A stretch of 64,000 nucleotides of DNA from Beroe forskalii (Eukaryota > Ctenophora > Nuda > Beroida > Beroidae). Both the position numbers and the translations under genes were made by a program. How positions within the stretch are numbered: the stretch's first letter is position 1; each line of letters opens with the position of its first letter. Under the pieces are notes generated by a model. It was not told the DNA's origin, made no database searches, and saw nothing but the letters and a program-made list of their open reading frames with translations. Below are positions 12,301 to 21,733 of this stretch, one piece after another. Where the stretch lies: positions 1 through 64,000 of the forward strand of contig WFMF01000170.1 of the NCBI GenBank assembly GCA_011033025.1, given 5' to 3'.

Positions 12301-14981
12301 AAAGCATTGAGACCATTATCACAGAGTTCACTGAAGAAATGAAACATTCGGAAGCGGAAGTAGCACTATATGAAGAAAGTTTTATCCAGCCACACTCGGA
12401 TGCTGAGGATCATGTGCCAGCTGAGGAGCAGGTCCTAGCTGATGAGCAACTGCCAGCCGAGGAGCAGATGTCAGTTGAGGACCAGGAGCCAGCTGAGGAC
12501 CAGGTCCCAGCTGAGGAGCATGTGCCAGCTGAGGACCAGGTCCCAGCTGAGGACCAGGAGCCAGCTGAGGACCAGGTCCCAGCTGAGGAGCATGTGCCAG
12601 CTGAGGAGCAGATGCCAGTTGAGCAGCAGATGCCAGCTGAGGATCATGTGCCAGCCGAGGAGCAGATGTCAGTTGAGGACCAGGTGCCAGCTGAGGACCA
12701 GGTCCCAGCTGAGGAGCATGTGCCAGCTGAGGACCAGGTCCCAGCTGAGGACCAGGAGCCAGCTGAGGAACAGGTGCCAGCTGAGGAGCATGTGCCAGCT
12801 GAGGAGCATGTGCCAGCTGAGGAGCATGTGCCAGCTGAGGAGCAGATGCCAGTTGAGCAGCAGATGCCAGCTGATGAGCAACTGCCAGCCGAGGAGCAGA
12901 TGTCAGTTGAGGATCAGGAGCCAGCTGAGGACCAGGTCCAAGCTGAGGATCATGTGCCAGCTGAGGACCAGGTGCCAGCTAAGGATCATGTGCCAGCTGA
13001 GGAGCAGATGCCAGCTGAGGACCAGGTGACAGCTGAGGAGCATGTGCCAGCTGAGGACCAGGTCCCAGTTGAAGAACAGGAGCCAGCTGAGGAACAAGAG
13101 CCAGCTGAGGAACAGAAGCCAGCAAGAAGAGGTCGACCACCCAAAAAACTTGTTGAACCAAGAAAGCCAGAAACCGAAAGCAAACCTGCAGCTAGAGGTC
13201 GTCGAACAAGGAAGGATGCTGCGCCAGACGAGGAGCCAGAAATTCAAAGTAAGACGCCTGCAAGAAGTCGTCGAACAAAGAAGGATGTTGAGCCGCAGGA
13301 GCCAGAAAATGAAAGTGAGATACTTGCAAGAGGTCGTCGAACAAGGAAGGATGTCGAGCAACAAAAGGAACCAGAAATCGAAAGGGAGATGCCTGCAAGA
13401 GGTCGTCGAACAAGGAAGGATGCTGCGACAAACGAAGAGCCAGAAATTGAAAGTAAGACGCCTGCAAAAGATCGTAGAACAAAGAAGGATGTTGAGCCAC
13501 AAGAGCCAGAAATCGAAAGGGAGATGCCTGCAAGAGGTCGTCGAACAAGAAAGGATGTTGAGCAACAAGAACCAGAAATTCAAAGTAAGACGCCTGCAAG
13601 AAGTCTTCGGACAAGGAAGGATGTTGAGCCAGAAGAGAATCCAGAAATTCAAAGTAAGACGCCTGCGAGAAGTCTTCGGACAAGGAAGGAAGTTGAGCAA
13701 CAAGAGCCAGAAATTCAAAGTAAGACGCCTGCAAGAAGTCGTCGAACAAGGAAGGATGCTGCGCCAGACGAGGAGCCAGAAATTCAGAGTAAGACGCCTG
13801 CAAGAAGTCTTCGAACAAGGAAGGATGTTGAGCAACAAGAGCCAGAAATTCAGAGTAAGACGCCTTCAAGAAGTCGTCGAACAAAGAAGGAAGTTGAGCC
13901 ACAAGAGCCAGAAATTCAAAGTAAGACGCCTGCAAGAAGTCGTCGAACAAGGAAAGATGTTGAGCCACAAGAGCCAGAAATCGAAAGTGAGATACCTACA
14001 AGAGGTCGCCGAACAAGGAAGAATGTTGAGCCACAAGAGCCAGAAATTGAAAGTGAGATACCTACAAGAGGTCGTCGAACAAGGAAGGACCCCGAGCCAC
14101 AAGAGCCAGAAATTCAAAGTAAGACGCCTGCAAGAAATCGTCGAACAAAGAAGGCTGTTGAGCCACAAGAGCCAGAAGTCGAAAGTGAGATACCTGCAAG
14201 AGGTCGTCGAACAAGGAAAGATATTGAGCCACAACAAGAAAAAGAAATTGAAAGTAAGACGCCTGCAACAAGTCGTCGAACAAGGAAGGATGCTGCATCT
14301 ACAACTTCTGGGGCAGGTTCCTCTGAACCTGTCGACATTAAACCTGCGAGGGGGCGTGCTGCAAAGAAAGTTGAGATTGTTGAGGAGCCTGACGCTCCCG
14401 TGATAAACCCTCGGGGAAGAAGAGGCCGTGCTAAGGCAGAGGTCAGTTCGGCAGCTAAAAAGGCAAGAAGTGACGATAGCGATGTCCTGGGCTCTGACGG
14501 AAAGGTGTCTTCTCAGAAGAGGGGTGCTAGCTCTAGTACGAGGGCCACTAAAAGGATCAAGAAGGACAACCCTGCAGATGAGTATGCTGAGCTGAAGAAG
14601 GTTTTGCAGAAGCTCGAGGACGAGGAGGCTAATCTGAGCATGACAGAGGCTGCTTTGGACGATGTCATAGCTAAATCGCCTGCTCCTAAGAAGTCACCAG
14701 CACCCCAACGAACTACTCGTAGAAAAGCTGTAGCCACCAAAACATCGCCCAAGAAAGCTGCTCCTGCGACCAAGAAGAAGGCTGCTCCTAAAAAGGCTGC
14801 CGCCCCTAAGAAGGCTGCCGCCCCTAAAAAGGCAGTTGCTAAAAAACAAGCTGCTGTGAAGGAGAGTGAGAGCAGTACCCCGAGATCGAACAAAAAACCT
14901 CGGTTATCGGTTATCATAGAAGTTCCAACCCCAGCCGTCAAGTCTCCAGTCAGAACAAGAACACGGGCGAGAAAGCGGTGA
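264..14981 (+). CDS. MKI67: Ki-67 (MKI67) homologue, nine-exon gene model
   Basis: Exons by GT-AG splice sites and phase: 264-352, 4264-4342, 4623-4775, 6390-7955, 8159-8328, 8616-8700, 9210-9831, 10065-10150, 10692-14981. All junction phases agree, and joined they give about 2,379 residues ending in TGA. In vertebrates Ki-67 coats mitotic chromosomes, keeps them apart as a surfactant-like brush and recruits PP1. Three things support the assignment: an N-terminal FHA domain resembling Ki-67's, PP1-docking modules of the type shared only by Ki-67 and Repo-Man, and LFxTP cores like those in vertebrate Ki-67 repeats. Repo-Man (CDCA2) lacks the FHA domain, so Ki-67 is the better name. The repeats are much shorter than the roughly 120-residue vertebrate ones. 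The start is the ATG at 264, which gives the FHA start MTEHTIRIIKRDG; a 5' non-coding exon upstream is possible. Splicing is inferred, not shown. Confidence 0.85.
706..842. repeat. 16-bp satellite, small outlying block
   Basis: About eight units of GTGCACTCTGACACCA and variants, including three units with CACTTCACTCTGACAC. Separated from the main array by unique sequence. Confidence 0.85.
1198..4200. repeat. 16-bp satellite array (main)
   Basis: Roughly 185 head-to-tail copies of GTGCACTCTGACACCA with recurring variants (GTACACTC, GTGCATTCCGACAC, CAATTGCACTC). A higher-order pattern is visible: the rare ATTCAAACACAAG variant recurs at 1978, 2521 and 2903, each time with the same neighbours. 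Since 16 is not a multiple of 3 and the unit lacks minus-strand stops, long meaningless minus-strand ORFs run through it. Confidence 0.95.
4264..4342 (+). CDS. MKI67: Ki-67 homologue exon 2: middle of FHA domain
   Basis: The acceptor CCCCAG ends at 4263 and the donor GTGAGA starts at 4343. The peptide EKTCDIRVKIPSVEKVHTRL aligns with the CDIRI and SKQH strands of vertebrate Ki-67. The conserved FHA His is present, but the usual Ser three residues before it is Glu (VEKVH). The exon lies just after the 16-bp satellite. Confidence 0.78.
4623..4775 (+). CDS. MKI67: Ki-67 homologue exon 3: end of FHA domain
   Basis: Fifty-one codons in phase 0 between TTGCAG and GTATGT. LHNLSVDNPTKVNG and GDVFTIIDRSFRYE are close to the vertebrate Ki-67 FHA segment, including the NPT-x-VNG loop and the IDRSFRYE strand. 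This exon is the single strongest identification of the gene. Confidence 0.9.
4776..6389 (+). other. Intron 3 of the Ki-67 homologue
   Basis: No coding sequence recognised. At 5244-5348 three loose copies of an AAATATACCTATCAAGCAC motif stand 40-46 bp apart. A 33-bp inter-exon spacing or second gene is not evident in the rest. Confidence 0.6.
6390..7955 (+). CDS. MKI67: Ki-67 homologue exon 4: two PP1-docking modules
   Basis: Encodes residues 108-629, acidic and Ser-rich. The first docking module starts with KIMF (residues 124-127) and runs FGPELTPEEFDKKLPP. The second has KSVRF (residues 490-494) followed by FGPMLSPEEYDKDMPANTP, then RRG. Both follow the RVxF plus FGxxLxPExFDxxLPPNTP pattern through which vertebrate Ki-67 and Repo-Man hold PP1 on chromatin. 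Between them an internal duplication is visible: RVSMESS, DNIVIYSTASE, NNTINDFL, then RVSTGSS, DNIEIYNTTSE, NTTIDDFL. The acceptor TTTCAG ends at 6389. The donor GTTAGT at 7956 cuts off 29 in-frame codons before a stop and keeps phase 0. Confidence 0.88.
8159..8328 (+). CDS. MKI67: Ki-67 homologue exon 5
   Basis: Acceptor TTTCAG, donor GTGAGT at 8329, ending in phase 2. Low-complexity Ser/Thr/Lys/Pro peptide ending PSPPTPIPF. An alternative donor GTAACG at 8276 would end in phase 0 and skip to the exon at 9210 in frame, so exon 6 could be alternatively spliced. Confidence 0.62.
8616..8700 (+). CDS. MKI67: Ki-67 homologue exon 6 (possible cassette exon)
   Basis: Acceptor TTTCAG ends at 8615 and the donor is GTTACA at 8701. 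Joined in phase 2 to exon 5 it reads SKGLKKPESLHIALQRAAG, then GKKAVIEKSK, and ends in phase 0, matching exon 7. Basic helical peptide, no domain recognised. Confidence 0.55.
9210..9831 (+). CDS. MKI67: Ki-67 homologue exon 7: basic linker
   Basis: Acceptor ACATTTCAG, phase 0, open throughout, donor GTAATT at 9832 (phase 1). About 207 residues rich in Lys, Ser, Thr and Pro, with many SP/TP sites (SSPRKNTKSPRSTP, VPPKTPLRARA). These are plausible mitotic-kinase targets, as in other Ki-67 proteins. A coiled-coil-like stretch VEEIKQKVLDKKQEIAQKRK lies near 9550-9610. Confidence 0.72.
10065..10150 (+). CDS. MKI67: Ki-67 homologue exon 8
   Basis: Acceptor TTTGTCAG, donor GTAAAT. With the G from exon 7 it reads GLVKAEPKPVVKRRSVPTKT, then PRKSILKSQ. 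Basic, with a TP site. The phase agrees on both sides. Confidence 0.68.
10151..10691 (+). other. Intron 8 of the Ki-67 homologue
   Basis: Contains a compact inverted-repeat patch at about 10274-10338 (GGGCATAAT against ATTATGCCC, and GGGCGGACGCCC). Probably a small foldback remnant. Nothing else recognised. Confidence 0.45.
10692..14981 (+). CDS. MKI67: Ki-67 homologue exon 9: repeat region and basic tail
   Basis: One 4.29-kb exon (residues about 951-2379), as vertebrate Ki-67 also packs its repeats into one giant exon. In order: two related modules at 10983-11429 and 11748-12281 with cores DPVALRKLFATPK, DAVALMKLFANP, DPNAMRRMFSSPK, DPVSLIKLFINP and closing motifs SILPGDLCRLF / STLPGDICKLF; an acidic hexapeptide tract at 12405-13122; 18 basic repeats at 13123-14310; a Lys/Ala/Pro tail near 14750-14850 like a histone H1 tail; and an RTRTRARKR end. 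The LFxTP cores resemble the ELFQTP core of vertebrate Ki-67 repeats. The acceptor CTTTTCAG ends at 10691 and keeps frame with exon 8; an upstream in-frame ATG is not needed. Confidence 0.88.
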   Translation, partial: AAPHSPLASVVSDETLQTLLQAPKGSPQAQLITDAIVRKCEEVIQDSFSDHPSEIAEVPLKKLEEVLCDENQQIKDSVDATELAGIFSGAYEPDAVDQLCKVMDPIVMLQYEKNNDFDFGSVGNILKDTEYGPEVDPVALRKLFATPKKVKSEEIVDAVALMKLFANPELLQKKRRSAVIDGEALNNLFDEAVKSNDFEILYKKPDEDGRIIDIKEATSLLRRSSLAIRKSILPGDLCRLFTLDEFCTDDEQSIESDHHFEDDGIEEDEMIENENYATDGCEEMITEGKHSETDDSLEEVNEEGNMQIATESGAVEQEAEVSAKEDDPNDAEKDVTENGNAADVVFEKQVEALCAVITPMVRRRWSENKSYDFGALSGALKYSHEDEVVDVDPNAMRRMFSSPKRSNEEVIDPVSLIKLFINPEVMKTSSKFDLELDPVALQSLFKLSNESEAVSQTPTQEDGVLGSDIAPATPSSRDADAVTEPDDVVKKLYKPLDTDSVKNVLEKSRRSSRQSTLPGDICKLFVADDMLADPCVESIETIITEFTEEMKHSEAEVALYEESFIQPHSDAEDHVPAEEQVLADEQLPAEEQMSVEDQEPAEDQVPAEEHVPAEDQVPAEDQEPAEDQVPAEEHVPAEEQMPVEQQMPAEDHVPAEEQMSVEDQVPAEDQVPAEEHVPAEDQVPAEDQEPAEEQVPAEEHVPAEEHVPAEEHVPAEEQMPVEQQMPADEQLPAEEQMSVEDQEPAEDQVQAEDHVPAEDQVPAKDHVPAEEQMPAEDQVTAEEHVPAEDQVPVEEQEPAEEQEPAEEQKPARRGRPPKKLVEPRKPETESKPAARGRRTRKDAAPDEEPEIQSKTPARSRRTKKDVEPQEPENESEILARGRRTRKDVEQQKEPEIEREMPARGRRTRKDAATNEEPEIESKTPAKDRRTKKDVEPQEPEIEREMPARGRRTRKDVEQQEPEIQSKTPARSLRTRKDVEPEENPEIQSKTPARSLRTRKEVEQQEPEIQSKTPARSRRTRKDAAPDEEPEIQSKTPARSLRTRKDVEQQEPEIQSKTPSRSRRTKKEVEPQEPEIQSKTPARSRRTRKDVEPQEPEIESEIPTRGRRTRKNVEPQEPEIESEIPTRGRRTRKDPEPQEPEIQSKTPARNRRTKKAVEPQEPEVESEIPARGRRTRKDIEPQQEKEIESKTPATSRRTRKDAASTTSGAGSSEPVDIKPARGRAAKKVEIVEEPDAPVINPRGRRGRAKAEVSSAAKKARSDDSDVLGSDGKVSSQKRGASSSTRATKRIKKDNPADEYAELKKVLQKLEDEEANLSMTEAALDDVIAKSPAPKKSPAPQRTTRRKAVATKTSPKKAAPATKKKAAPKKAAAPKKAAAPKKAVAKKQAAVKESESSTPRSNKKPRLSVIIEVPTPAVKSPVRTRTRARKR
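12405..13122 (+). repeat. Coding 18-bp minisatellite, acidic hexapeptide
   Basis: About 40 head-to-tail copies of VPAEEH / VPAEDQ / EPAEDQ variants. Each unit carries two or three acidic residues and one Pro. The DNA unit resembles CCAGCTGAGGACCAGGTC. Copy number is likely variable between individuals. Confidence 0.9.
13123..14310 (+). repeat. Coding repeat, 18 units of 22-23 residues
   Basis: A typical unit reads ARSRRTRKDVEPQEPEIQS plus KTP. It has a basic half (RxRRTRKD) and an acidic half (EPQEPEI) joined by a TP site. The first unit contains RRGRPPKK, a canonical AT-hook; later units are degenerate (RGRRTRK). The tract could bind the DNA minor groove and switch charge on TP phosphorylation; that is inference. 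Confidence 0.88.
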
Positions 14982-15718
14982 GAGTGATGTCGGTGAAGCA
15001 CTGAAAAACATTCCTTATTCTTGTGTCCGGAGTACAGGTCCCGCTGTTCAGGAAAGCAGCAGACCCTCTGAACAGCGAACTCAGCCAAAGGAGCTGGTGG
15101 TGACGTCTGTTATTGGACACTTATAAATAGTCTTGGTTTGACATTTGACCCAATTAGAAATTCTATTCATTTCGCCGTTTTTGTTTTTTAATCGTAGCCG
15201 AAAGCCTCGGATAGATATTTGGAATTTACAGACCCCAATATTATCTTACAGTTTATGAGTGCGAGTAATATTGATGAATTATGTGCCTACTACCTCTTAC
15301 TTCTGTTTTGCAGGGTTTTTTCAAACCCTTTACCCACTGATGACTCCATCATAATAGTATGAACGTTACAGAAACACGATGATTTATCATGCTACATGGA
15401 ACACAATCATTTTGGGGCTAGCGACTAATGTCCCATATAAACGAGGGCCTCCATAATCTATGATGATGACGTTATCCTGAAAAATATGTTAGTGAATCTC
15501 ATAATCTGACACTTCGGGATTTGTTGTAGTTGGCAACAGTTTAGGGAAATTGTAAAAAAGCCAAAGAGATAAACTTGCTGATCCGTGACGTCGCTCGAAC
15601 CCGTTTGAGTTTGAACTGTTGTGTCACATCCTTGTGTTTCAAAAAGACTCACATTTGAACGCAAACTAAGGTCGGTACATAATTCCGTTTTATAGCTATG
15701 AAAAAGCGCAAGCCTTTC
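14982..15718. other. 3' flank of the Ki-67 homologue
   Basis: Presumed 3' untranslated region and intergenic DNA. No AATAAA signal was found in the first 300 bases after the stop. No ORF of note. Confidence 0.4.
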
Positions 15719-16203
15719 GATGAAAACCTCAATTTGGTATTACGCAATGACGCCTTCGGCGCTGTGCGTAATAGCGTGGTTTGCACTTTCTCCTCGCTAC
15801 AAAACCTTTTATTAAATTTTGAATGCTAATGATGTTTTATTTTAGGTAACCGTATTCGTATTAAATACTTCAATTTTCCGCTGAAATTTATTAATATTAC
15901 ATTTACTCCAAAACGAATTTGGTTGGAATCTTCGTTTCATGCAAATTTGATCGTGATGCGCAACCTAAACGGTTAAAACCAACGGATGCTATATGATAAC
16001 TAATTTATTTGCTGACCTCCTTGATATTAGGGTGTTTTATAGCGTGTGAACCCATGTGCTGATTGAATCAAAAATACTTCTACAAGTACCACTACTACAA
16101 GTACAAACACATCCCATGTGTTCTGAAGTTAATGAAATTTCAGTGAATTCTCCCAGCAGTATTTTCATAGGGTGCCTCATGGACTTAATGGGTAAAGATC
16201 TTT

Positions 16204-16569
16204 GGGGCCATCCATAAAGGATGTCCGCAAAATATTGTCTATTCTAGACCCCTCCCCCCATGTCCGCAATCTCAAATACTCCCCTCCGGACGTCCGCATT
16301 TTCATTCGAAATCTTTTGGACACCGTTTTTATGCCCGTTTTCTCAAATAAGGTACAAAAATCAACTTTATTATTTGACTCTAAGTCGAAAATCTAAGACA
16401 AAATTCTAAATAATTGACTATTTAGTAGTGTTGTGTAAAAATAGACAAATCGACCAAAATTTTCTTAAATGCGGACGTCCGCATTTGGTGAAACACCACC
16501 CCCGCCCCTACGAGTACGTCCGCATTGGCCAGACTCCCCCTCTTTGCGGACGTCCTTTATGGATGCTCC
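16204..16569. mobile_element. 366-bp MITE with GGGGCCATCC termini
   Basis: Terminal inverted repeats: CCATCCATAAAGGATGTCCG on the left against CGGACGTCCTTTATGGATG on the right. No transposase. I could not settle a target-site duplication. The GCGGACGTCC motif also appears internally. Confidence 0.7.
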
Positions 16570-16786
16570 TTATTAAAGTTAATATTGCTTTTTGCTTCTG
16601 AGCGTGGGTAAATTTGTTTTCTTTTTGGACTGCAATTATCTATGTCTGTGAGATTATTCTGAAAATCCATTGTTTTTAATTTTATTAATGTCAATATAAT
16701 CCTATAAGTATAATCATAATATAATTGGCCTGAACATATTGTTTCAATAATGAGATTCTATATGACTGAGAGATGTCTCACGCATA

Positions 16787-17223
16787 GGGATCGTTCACAT
16801 ATTACGTTATCACCTAGGGGGAGGGGGGAGTTTTCAAATGATTGCGTTTGATTACGGGGTGGGGGGTGGGGTTCGGTGGTTGATTACGTAATCAAAATTT
16901 ACAATTTTTGACATTTTTTTTCTCGGTATTTTTAGTAAAATTCTCGGTATTTTTAGCAAAATTTTCAGAAAACCAACTCAAAAGCACCATTTTTAAAACT
17001 TACCTCAATATTTTCATAAATTTTTCCAAAGTTGAAACATAATCAATTTACACTGTCCATTTTCTTCATTTTAGCTACTGAAAAAGGTGGGGGGGTTAAG
17101 CCATGATTACGTAATATTCTCCTCAAGAGAGGGGGGGTTGGGCTTTGATAACGTTTGATTACGAGGAGGAGGGAGGGGGTTGAAAATGGCCAAAAATTGA
17201 TTACGTAATATGTGAACGATCCC
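16787..17223. mobile_element. 437-bp MITE with GGGATCGTTCACATATTACG termini
   Basis: Terminal inverted repeats of about 21 bp, GGGATCGTTCACATATTACG against CGTAATATGTGAACGATCCC. Flanked by ATA on both sides (16784-16786 and 17224-17226), which fits a 3-bp target duplication. The interior carries G-rich runs and repeated TGATTACG motifs. No ORF. Confidence 0.78.
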
Positions 17224-17586
17224 ATATTTATTATATTTATCACAGTGCAGATCGGTCGAAAAGGGGTGGCCGATAACTTAAAAAATGAGCGCGCAACTCT
17301 ACACAACAGTAACTCATTGTTGCAGTTGTTTAGTTGTTGTTTGGACAGACTCAGAGTAGCTACATGCTAAAAAACCCTATACTACTGAGTGATCCATTGA
17401 AACATATTGTTTTGCATGTGTGAAGATCGCTTGAAAAGAAGTGCTTGATAACTTGAAATTAACATTAACAAATTGCACTTGCTACTATACACGTCATGAC
17501 AATATGAATAACTAAAACTAACTGTTGTATAGACTTAGAGTAGCGTGTTAATAAGTCCAATTCAAAACCACCTCGTCAAATGGGTT

Positions 17587-17948
17587 GGGGGCCATCCGTA
17601 GAGGACGTCTACAAAATTTCGGCTATTTTAGACCCCCTCCCCCTTGTCCTTAATCTCAAATACCCCCCTCCAAACGTCACATCATTCAAAATCTTTTGGT
17701 CGCCATTTTCAATGTACCCGTGTTCTCAAATAAGGTGGCAAAAATCAACTTAATTATTTGTTATGTGACTCTAAATCTAAGTCAAAATTCTAAATAATCG
17801 ACTATTTTATAGTGTAAAAATAGTCAAATCGACCAAATTTCCATGAAATTAAATGCAGACGTCCGCATTTGGCGAAACACCCCCTACGTCCGCATCGGCG
17901 TTGGCCAGACTCCCCCCTCTTTCACTTTGCGGACGTCCTTTGCCCATA
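17587..17948. mobile_element. Diverged relative of the GGGGCCATCC MITE
   Basis: Starts GGGGGCCATCCGTAGAGGAC and ends TTTGCGGACGTCCTTTG. Same terminal theme and internal CTCCCCCTTGTCC patch as the element at 16204, but more diverged. Confidence 0.55.
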
Positions 17949-18370
17949 CGATATGTGTGCAGACCGCTCGATTGAAAAAGGCCTCGATGAAGACGCGCGA
18001 AATTGTGTGCTTTTGACGGAATTTATATAAAGGACGTCCGCAACGAGGGGGAGGGGCTTAGAAACGCCGCGCAATTCTTTGACGGACGTTGCCTCTCCTA
18101 CGACGCAATTCTCAGCTCAAAGGGAGCGCCCTGGTTTTCACCTAACCAGGTGCTAACGCCGCGCTCGTAGGATGTTACCCTACCCTCGCGCGCGGCGCAA
18201 CGTTCCACATTTGGACGTCACTTTGCAACCTCGCCCGGGGTAGGGGGAAACTGGCCAGATTTTGCAGCAGTGCTGCAATAATCTGATTGGTCGAGCGCGC
18301 GCGTAGTACGTCATTATCATAAGTTAACGTATTACGCTACGAAAACGACGCGCGCACCAATAACCCTTTT

Positions 18371-21360
18371 AGAAAACCTCAATTTGGTATCACGGCCACC
18401 CTTTTCCCCGGGGGTTAAAAACGGGGTTTTTTTCCCCCCCTAAAAACCTTTTATTAAATTTTTGAATCTAATAATTTTTTTTTTTTTGGTAACCGTATTC
18501 GTATTTTACTTAAATTTTCCCTGAAATTTTATTAATATTACTTTTTATAAAACAATTTGGTTAAAACTTTTTTTCAGAAAATTTGATCTGATCCCAACCA
18601 AAAGGCCCAAAAAAACGGATGCTATATGAAAACCTTTTTATTTTTGACCTCCCTTGGGATATTGGGGTTTTTTATAGCGGGGAACCCTTGCTGATTGAAT
18701 CAAAAATACTTTAAAGGAAAAACACTTATGGGACAAACACACCCCTTGTGTTCGGGGTTTAAATTTTAATTCCCCCCCTTTTTATTTTCTTAGGGCCTCA
18801 TGGATTTGGGAAAAAGTTTTGGGGCCCCCCATAAAGGTTTCCCGCAAAATATTGTTATTCTAGCCCTCCCCCTGCCCCTTAAAATACTCCCCCCCAAATC
18901 CCCCTTTTTAAATCTTTTGGTTTTTTTCCCCCGTTTTTCTCAAATAATTTAAAAAAATCAATTTTTATTATTTGACCAAATTAAAATTTAAACCAAAATT
19001 CTAAATAATTGACTATTTAGTAGTGTTGTGAAAAATAGAAAAATGATAAAATTTTCTTAAATGCGGACGTGCATTTTGGAAACACCCCCTTCAAAGCCCC
19101 ACATTATTGGCCCGACTCCCTCTTTGCGGGCGTCCCTTTTTGATTCTTTATTAAAATTTTTGCTTTTGCTTCCCCGAGCGTTAAAAATTTTTTTTCTTTT
19201 TTTCCGCAATTTTCATGTCTTTAGAATTTAAAATCCCTTGTTTTTTTTTTTGTCAATGTAAAACCAAATCAAAAAATTTTGGGCCCGAACATATTGTTTT
19301 TTGAGATTCATGTGACTGGAGATTTACCTTTGGGGTTGTTCAAAATTTTTGTGGGATTCACCTGGGGGGGGGGAGTTTTCAAATGATTTTTTTTAAATTG
19401 GGCGGGGGTTTTTAAAAAAATTTTTTTACATTTTTTTTCTTTTTTAAAAAATTTTTTTTTGCAAAATTTTCAGAAAAAAACCCAACCCCAAAAACACCAT
19501 TTTTTAAAAATTACTCAAAATTTTCATAAATTTTTTTAATCAATTTACATTCCATTTTCTTCATTTTTCTACTGAAAAGGTGGGGGGTTTAAATGGTTTC
19601 TTATTCTCCCCCAAGGGGGGTTTGGGGTTTTTTTCTTTGATTGAGGAGGAGGAGGGGGTGTGGAAAATTGATTGTTTTGTGAACGACCCTTTTATTTACA
19701 TTTAGATTTAAAAGGGGGGCTCCCAAAAACTTAAAAAAGAAAAGGAACTCTAAAAACAAATATTTTGGGTTTTTGCTTGTTTTAAAAGAAGCCCCCAAAA
19801 GCTAAAAATTCTCTAGGATCCCTTAAACATATTGTTTTTCAATGTGAAGATCGCTTTAAAAAAATGCTTTTTAAAAATTAAATTTAAAATTAACAAATTG
19901 CACTTTAGTTGCCCGTAAAGTCATGACAATATGAATAACAAAAATAACTTTTATGGAAACTTTTTAATGTCCCAAATTAAAAAACCCCCTGTCCAAAAAG
20001 GGTTTTAGGAAAACCTGAAGGGCGTCTGCAAAATTTCCTATTTTCCCCCCCCCTTGTCCTTTAAAAATACCCCCCCCAAATTTAAAAGATTTTTTAATGA
20101 TGCGACGCTTGGGCCCCATCATTCAAAAAACTTTGGTCCCCTTTTTTACCCCTGTTCTTTTAAAAAGGTGGCAAAAATCAACTTAATTTTTTTGTTGTAA
20201 TTTAAAACTAAGTTAAAAAATTTAAAAAAATAAAATATTTTATATTAAAAATTTTAAAAAGTCCGCCCAAAATTTCCCTGAAATTGAAAAAGACGTCCCA
20301 TTTGGGAAAAATCCCCAAAATCCCATCCTTGGAACTCCCCCTTTGGGGCCTTTTAAAATTTTGCATTGGGAAACAGTATATCCTTTTGGGCCCCCCGGGG
20401 GCCCCTTTCAGCCGGCACACCTACGGGCGCACACCTTTCGGGGTTGGGGAAGGGCCGCTCGTTGAAAAAAAACCCCGATGGGGGAAAATTTTGTGCTTTT
20501 TGGGCGGGAAATTTTTATAGGGGCCATCTTAAAAGGGCGTCCAATGAGGGGGGGGGCTTAGAAACCTTTTCAATTCTTCGACCGGGCGGGCTTGCCCCCT
20601 CTATTCACTGCACTATTAAACCTTTCTTCTGTAAGGGCAGGGGAAGGGGAACTCCTACCCGCAATTTTTCGCTCAAAGGGGCCCGTCTTTTCCCTTTTAA
20701 AAACCCCGGTTTTTACCCCCCCCTAACCAAATTTCTAACCCCCCCAAAAGGGGTCTATTTTTTAACCCCGGTTTTGGGGGTACACCCTTTTTTGGGGTTT
20801 TTGGGGCGGGGTTTTTGCATAGGGGGTACCCCTTTTTTCGGGAATATTGTAGCAAGGCAAGGCCAAAGCCCTTTTTTCTTTTTACCTTTAAATAGGTGCT
20901 TTTGGGTTTGGGTTCCCAAGCCCCCTAGGTGTGTGATCTTTTGACAAAGGGGTATGCGTTTGGGAATGGTTTGGAAACCTTTTTTTTTCTTTGTTTTAAA
21001 ATTCTGATTAAGGAAACAAAGAACCAAAATACTTCGTAAAACGTATGTTAAGTGAATAAATTTTAAACGAAATAATTTAAAAAATTTGGGAGGTCTTTCC
21101 CCTTTAAAAATTTATTTGGGAAAGATTAATTGGTGGAAAATTTGTTTGAATATTTGAGTTGAAAAGTTTGTCCCCAAAAAATTATCTTTTTCTTTTTCTT
21201 TCTTAAATCAAATTTGGAAAAAAAAAAAATAATTATTTTTTTCCCCTAGTGAAGATCCTTTTCCCGCACACCCTCTCTTGGTGTACTATTAAAATCCTAT
21301 TCTTCACATTGCAACCAAAGGAATCATGTTGTTTTTTCAAAAGGAGGTTTTGGGGAAAAT
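18371..21360. repeat. Version B: corrupted copy of the repeat-mosaic locus
   Basis: Follows the order of landmarks of versions A and C (AACCTCAATTTGGTAT, TAACCGTATTCGTATT, TTGACTATTTAGTAGTGTTG, TCACTGCACTATTAA, the GGAATCATGTTG end), but bases are replaced by homopolymer runs and short motifs are lost. This is typical of low-quality base calls, not of biological decay. The ORFs in it should not be used. Confidence 0.75.
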
Positions 21361-21733
21361 CTAATTGACTATTTAGTAGTGTTGTGTAAAAATAGACAAA
21401 TCGACCAAAATTTTCTTAAATGCGGACGTCCGCATTTGGTGAAACACCACCCCCGCCCCTACGAGTACGTCCGCATTGGCCAGACTCCCCCTCTTTGCGG
21501 ACGTCCTTTATGGATGCTCCTTATTAAAGTTAATATTGCTTTTCGCTTCTGAGCGTGGGTAAATTTGTTTTCTTTTTGGACTGCAATTATCTATGTCTGT
21601 GAGATTATTCTGAAAATCCATTGTTTTTAATTTTATTAATGTCAATGTAATCCTATAATCATAATATAATTGGCCTGAACATATTGTTTCAATAATGAGA
21701 TTCTATGTGACTGTGAGAGATGTCTCACGCATA

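Larger units (their letters stand above)
15719..18370. repeat. Repeat-mosaic locus, version A
   Basis: Begins AAAACCTCAATTTGGTAT and holds the MITEs listed separately. From about 16,390 to 18,130 it matches version C (21,361 onward) closely. Its last 200 bp, with GC-rich repeats and TAGGATGTTACCCTACCC, differ from C. Confidence 0.7.

Noticed and set aside
12442..14403. Other-frame ORFs (up to 453 codons +, 311 codons -) over the Ki-67 repeat exon
   Set aside because: Shadows of the real frame: the 18-bp and roughly 66-bp coding repeats keep other frames open.
20208..21027. ORFs up to 192 codons rich in Gly, Pro, Phe and Lys
   Set aside because: They lie in the corrupted middle copy of the repeat locus and reflect homopolymer runs.
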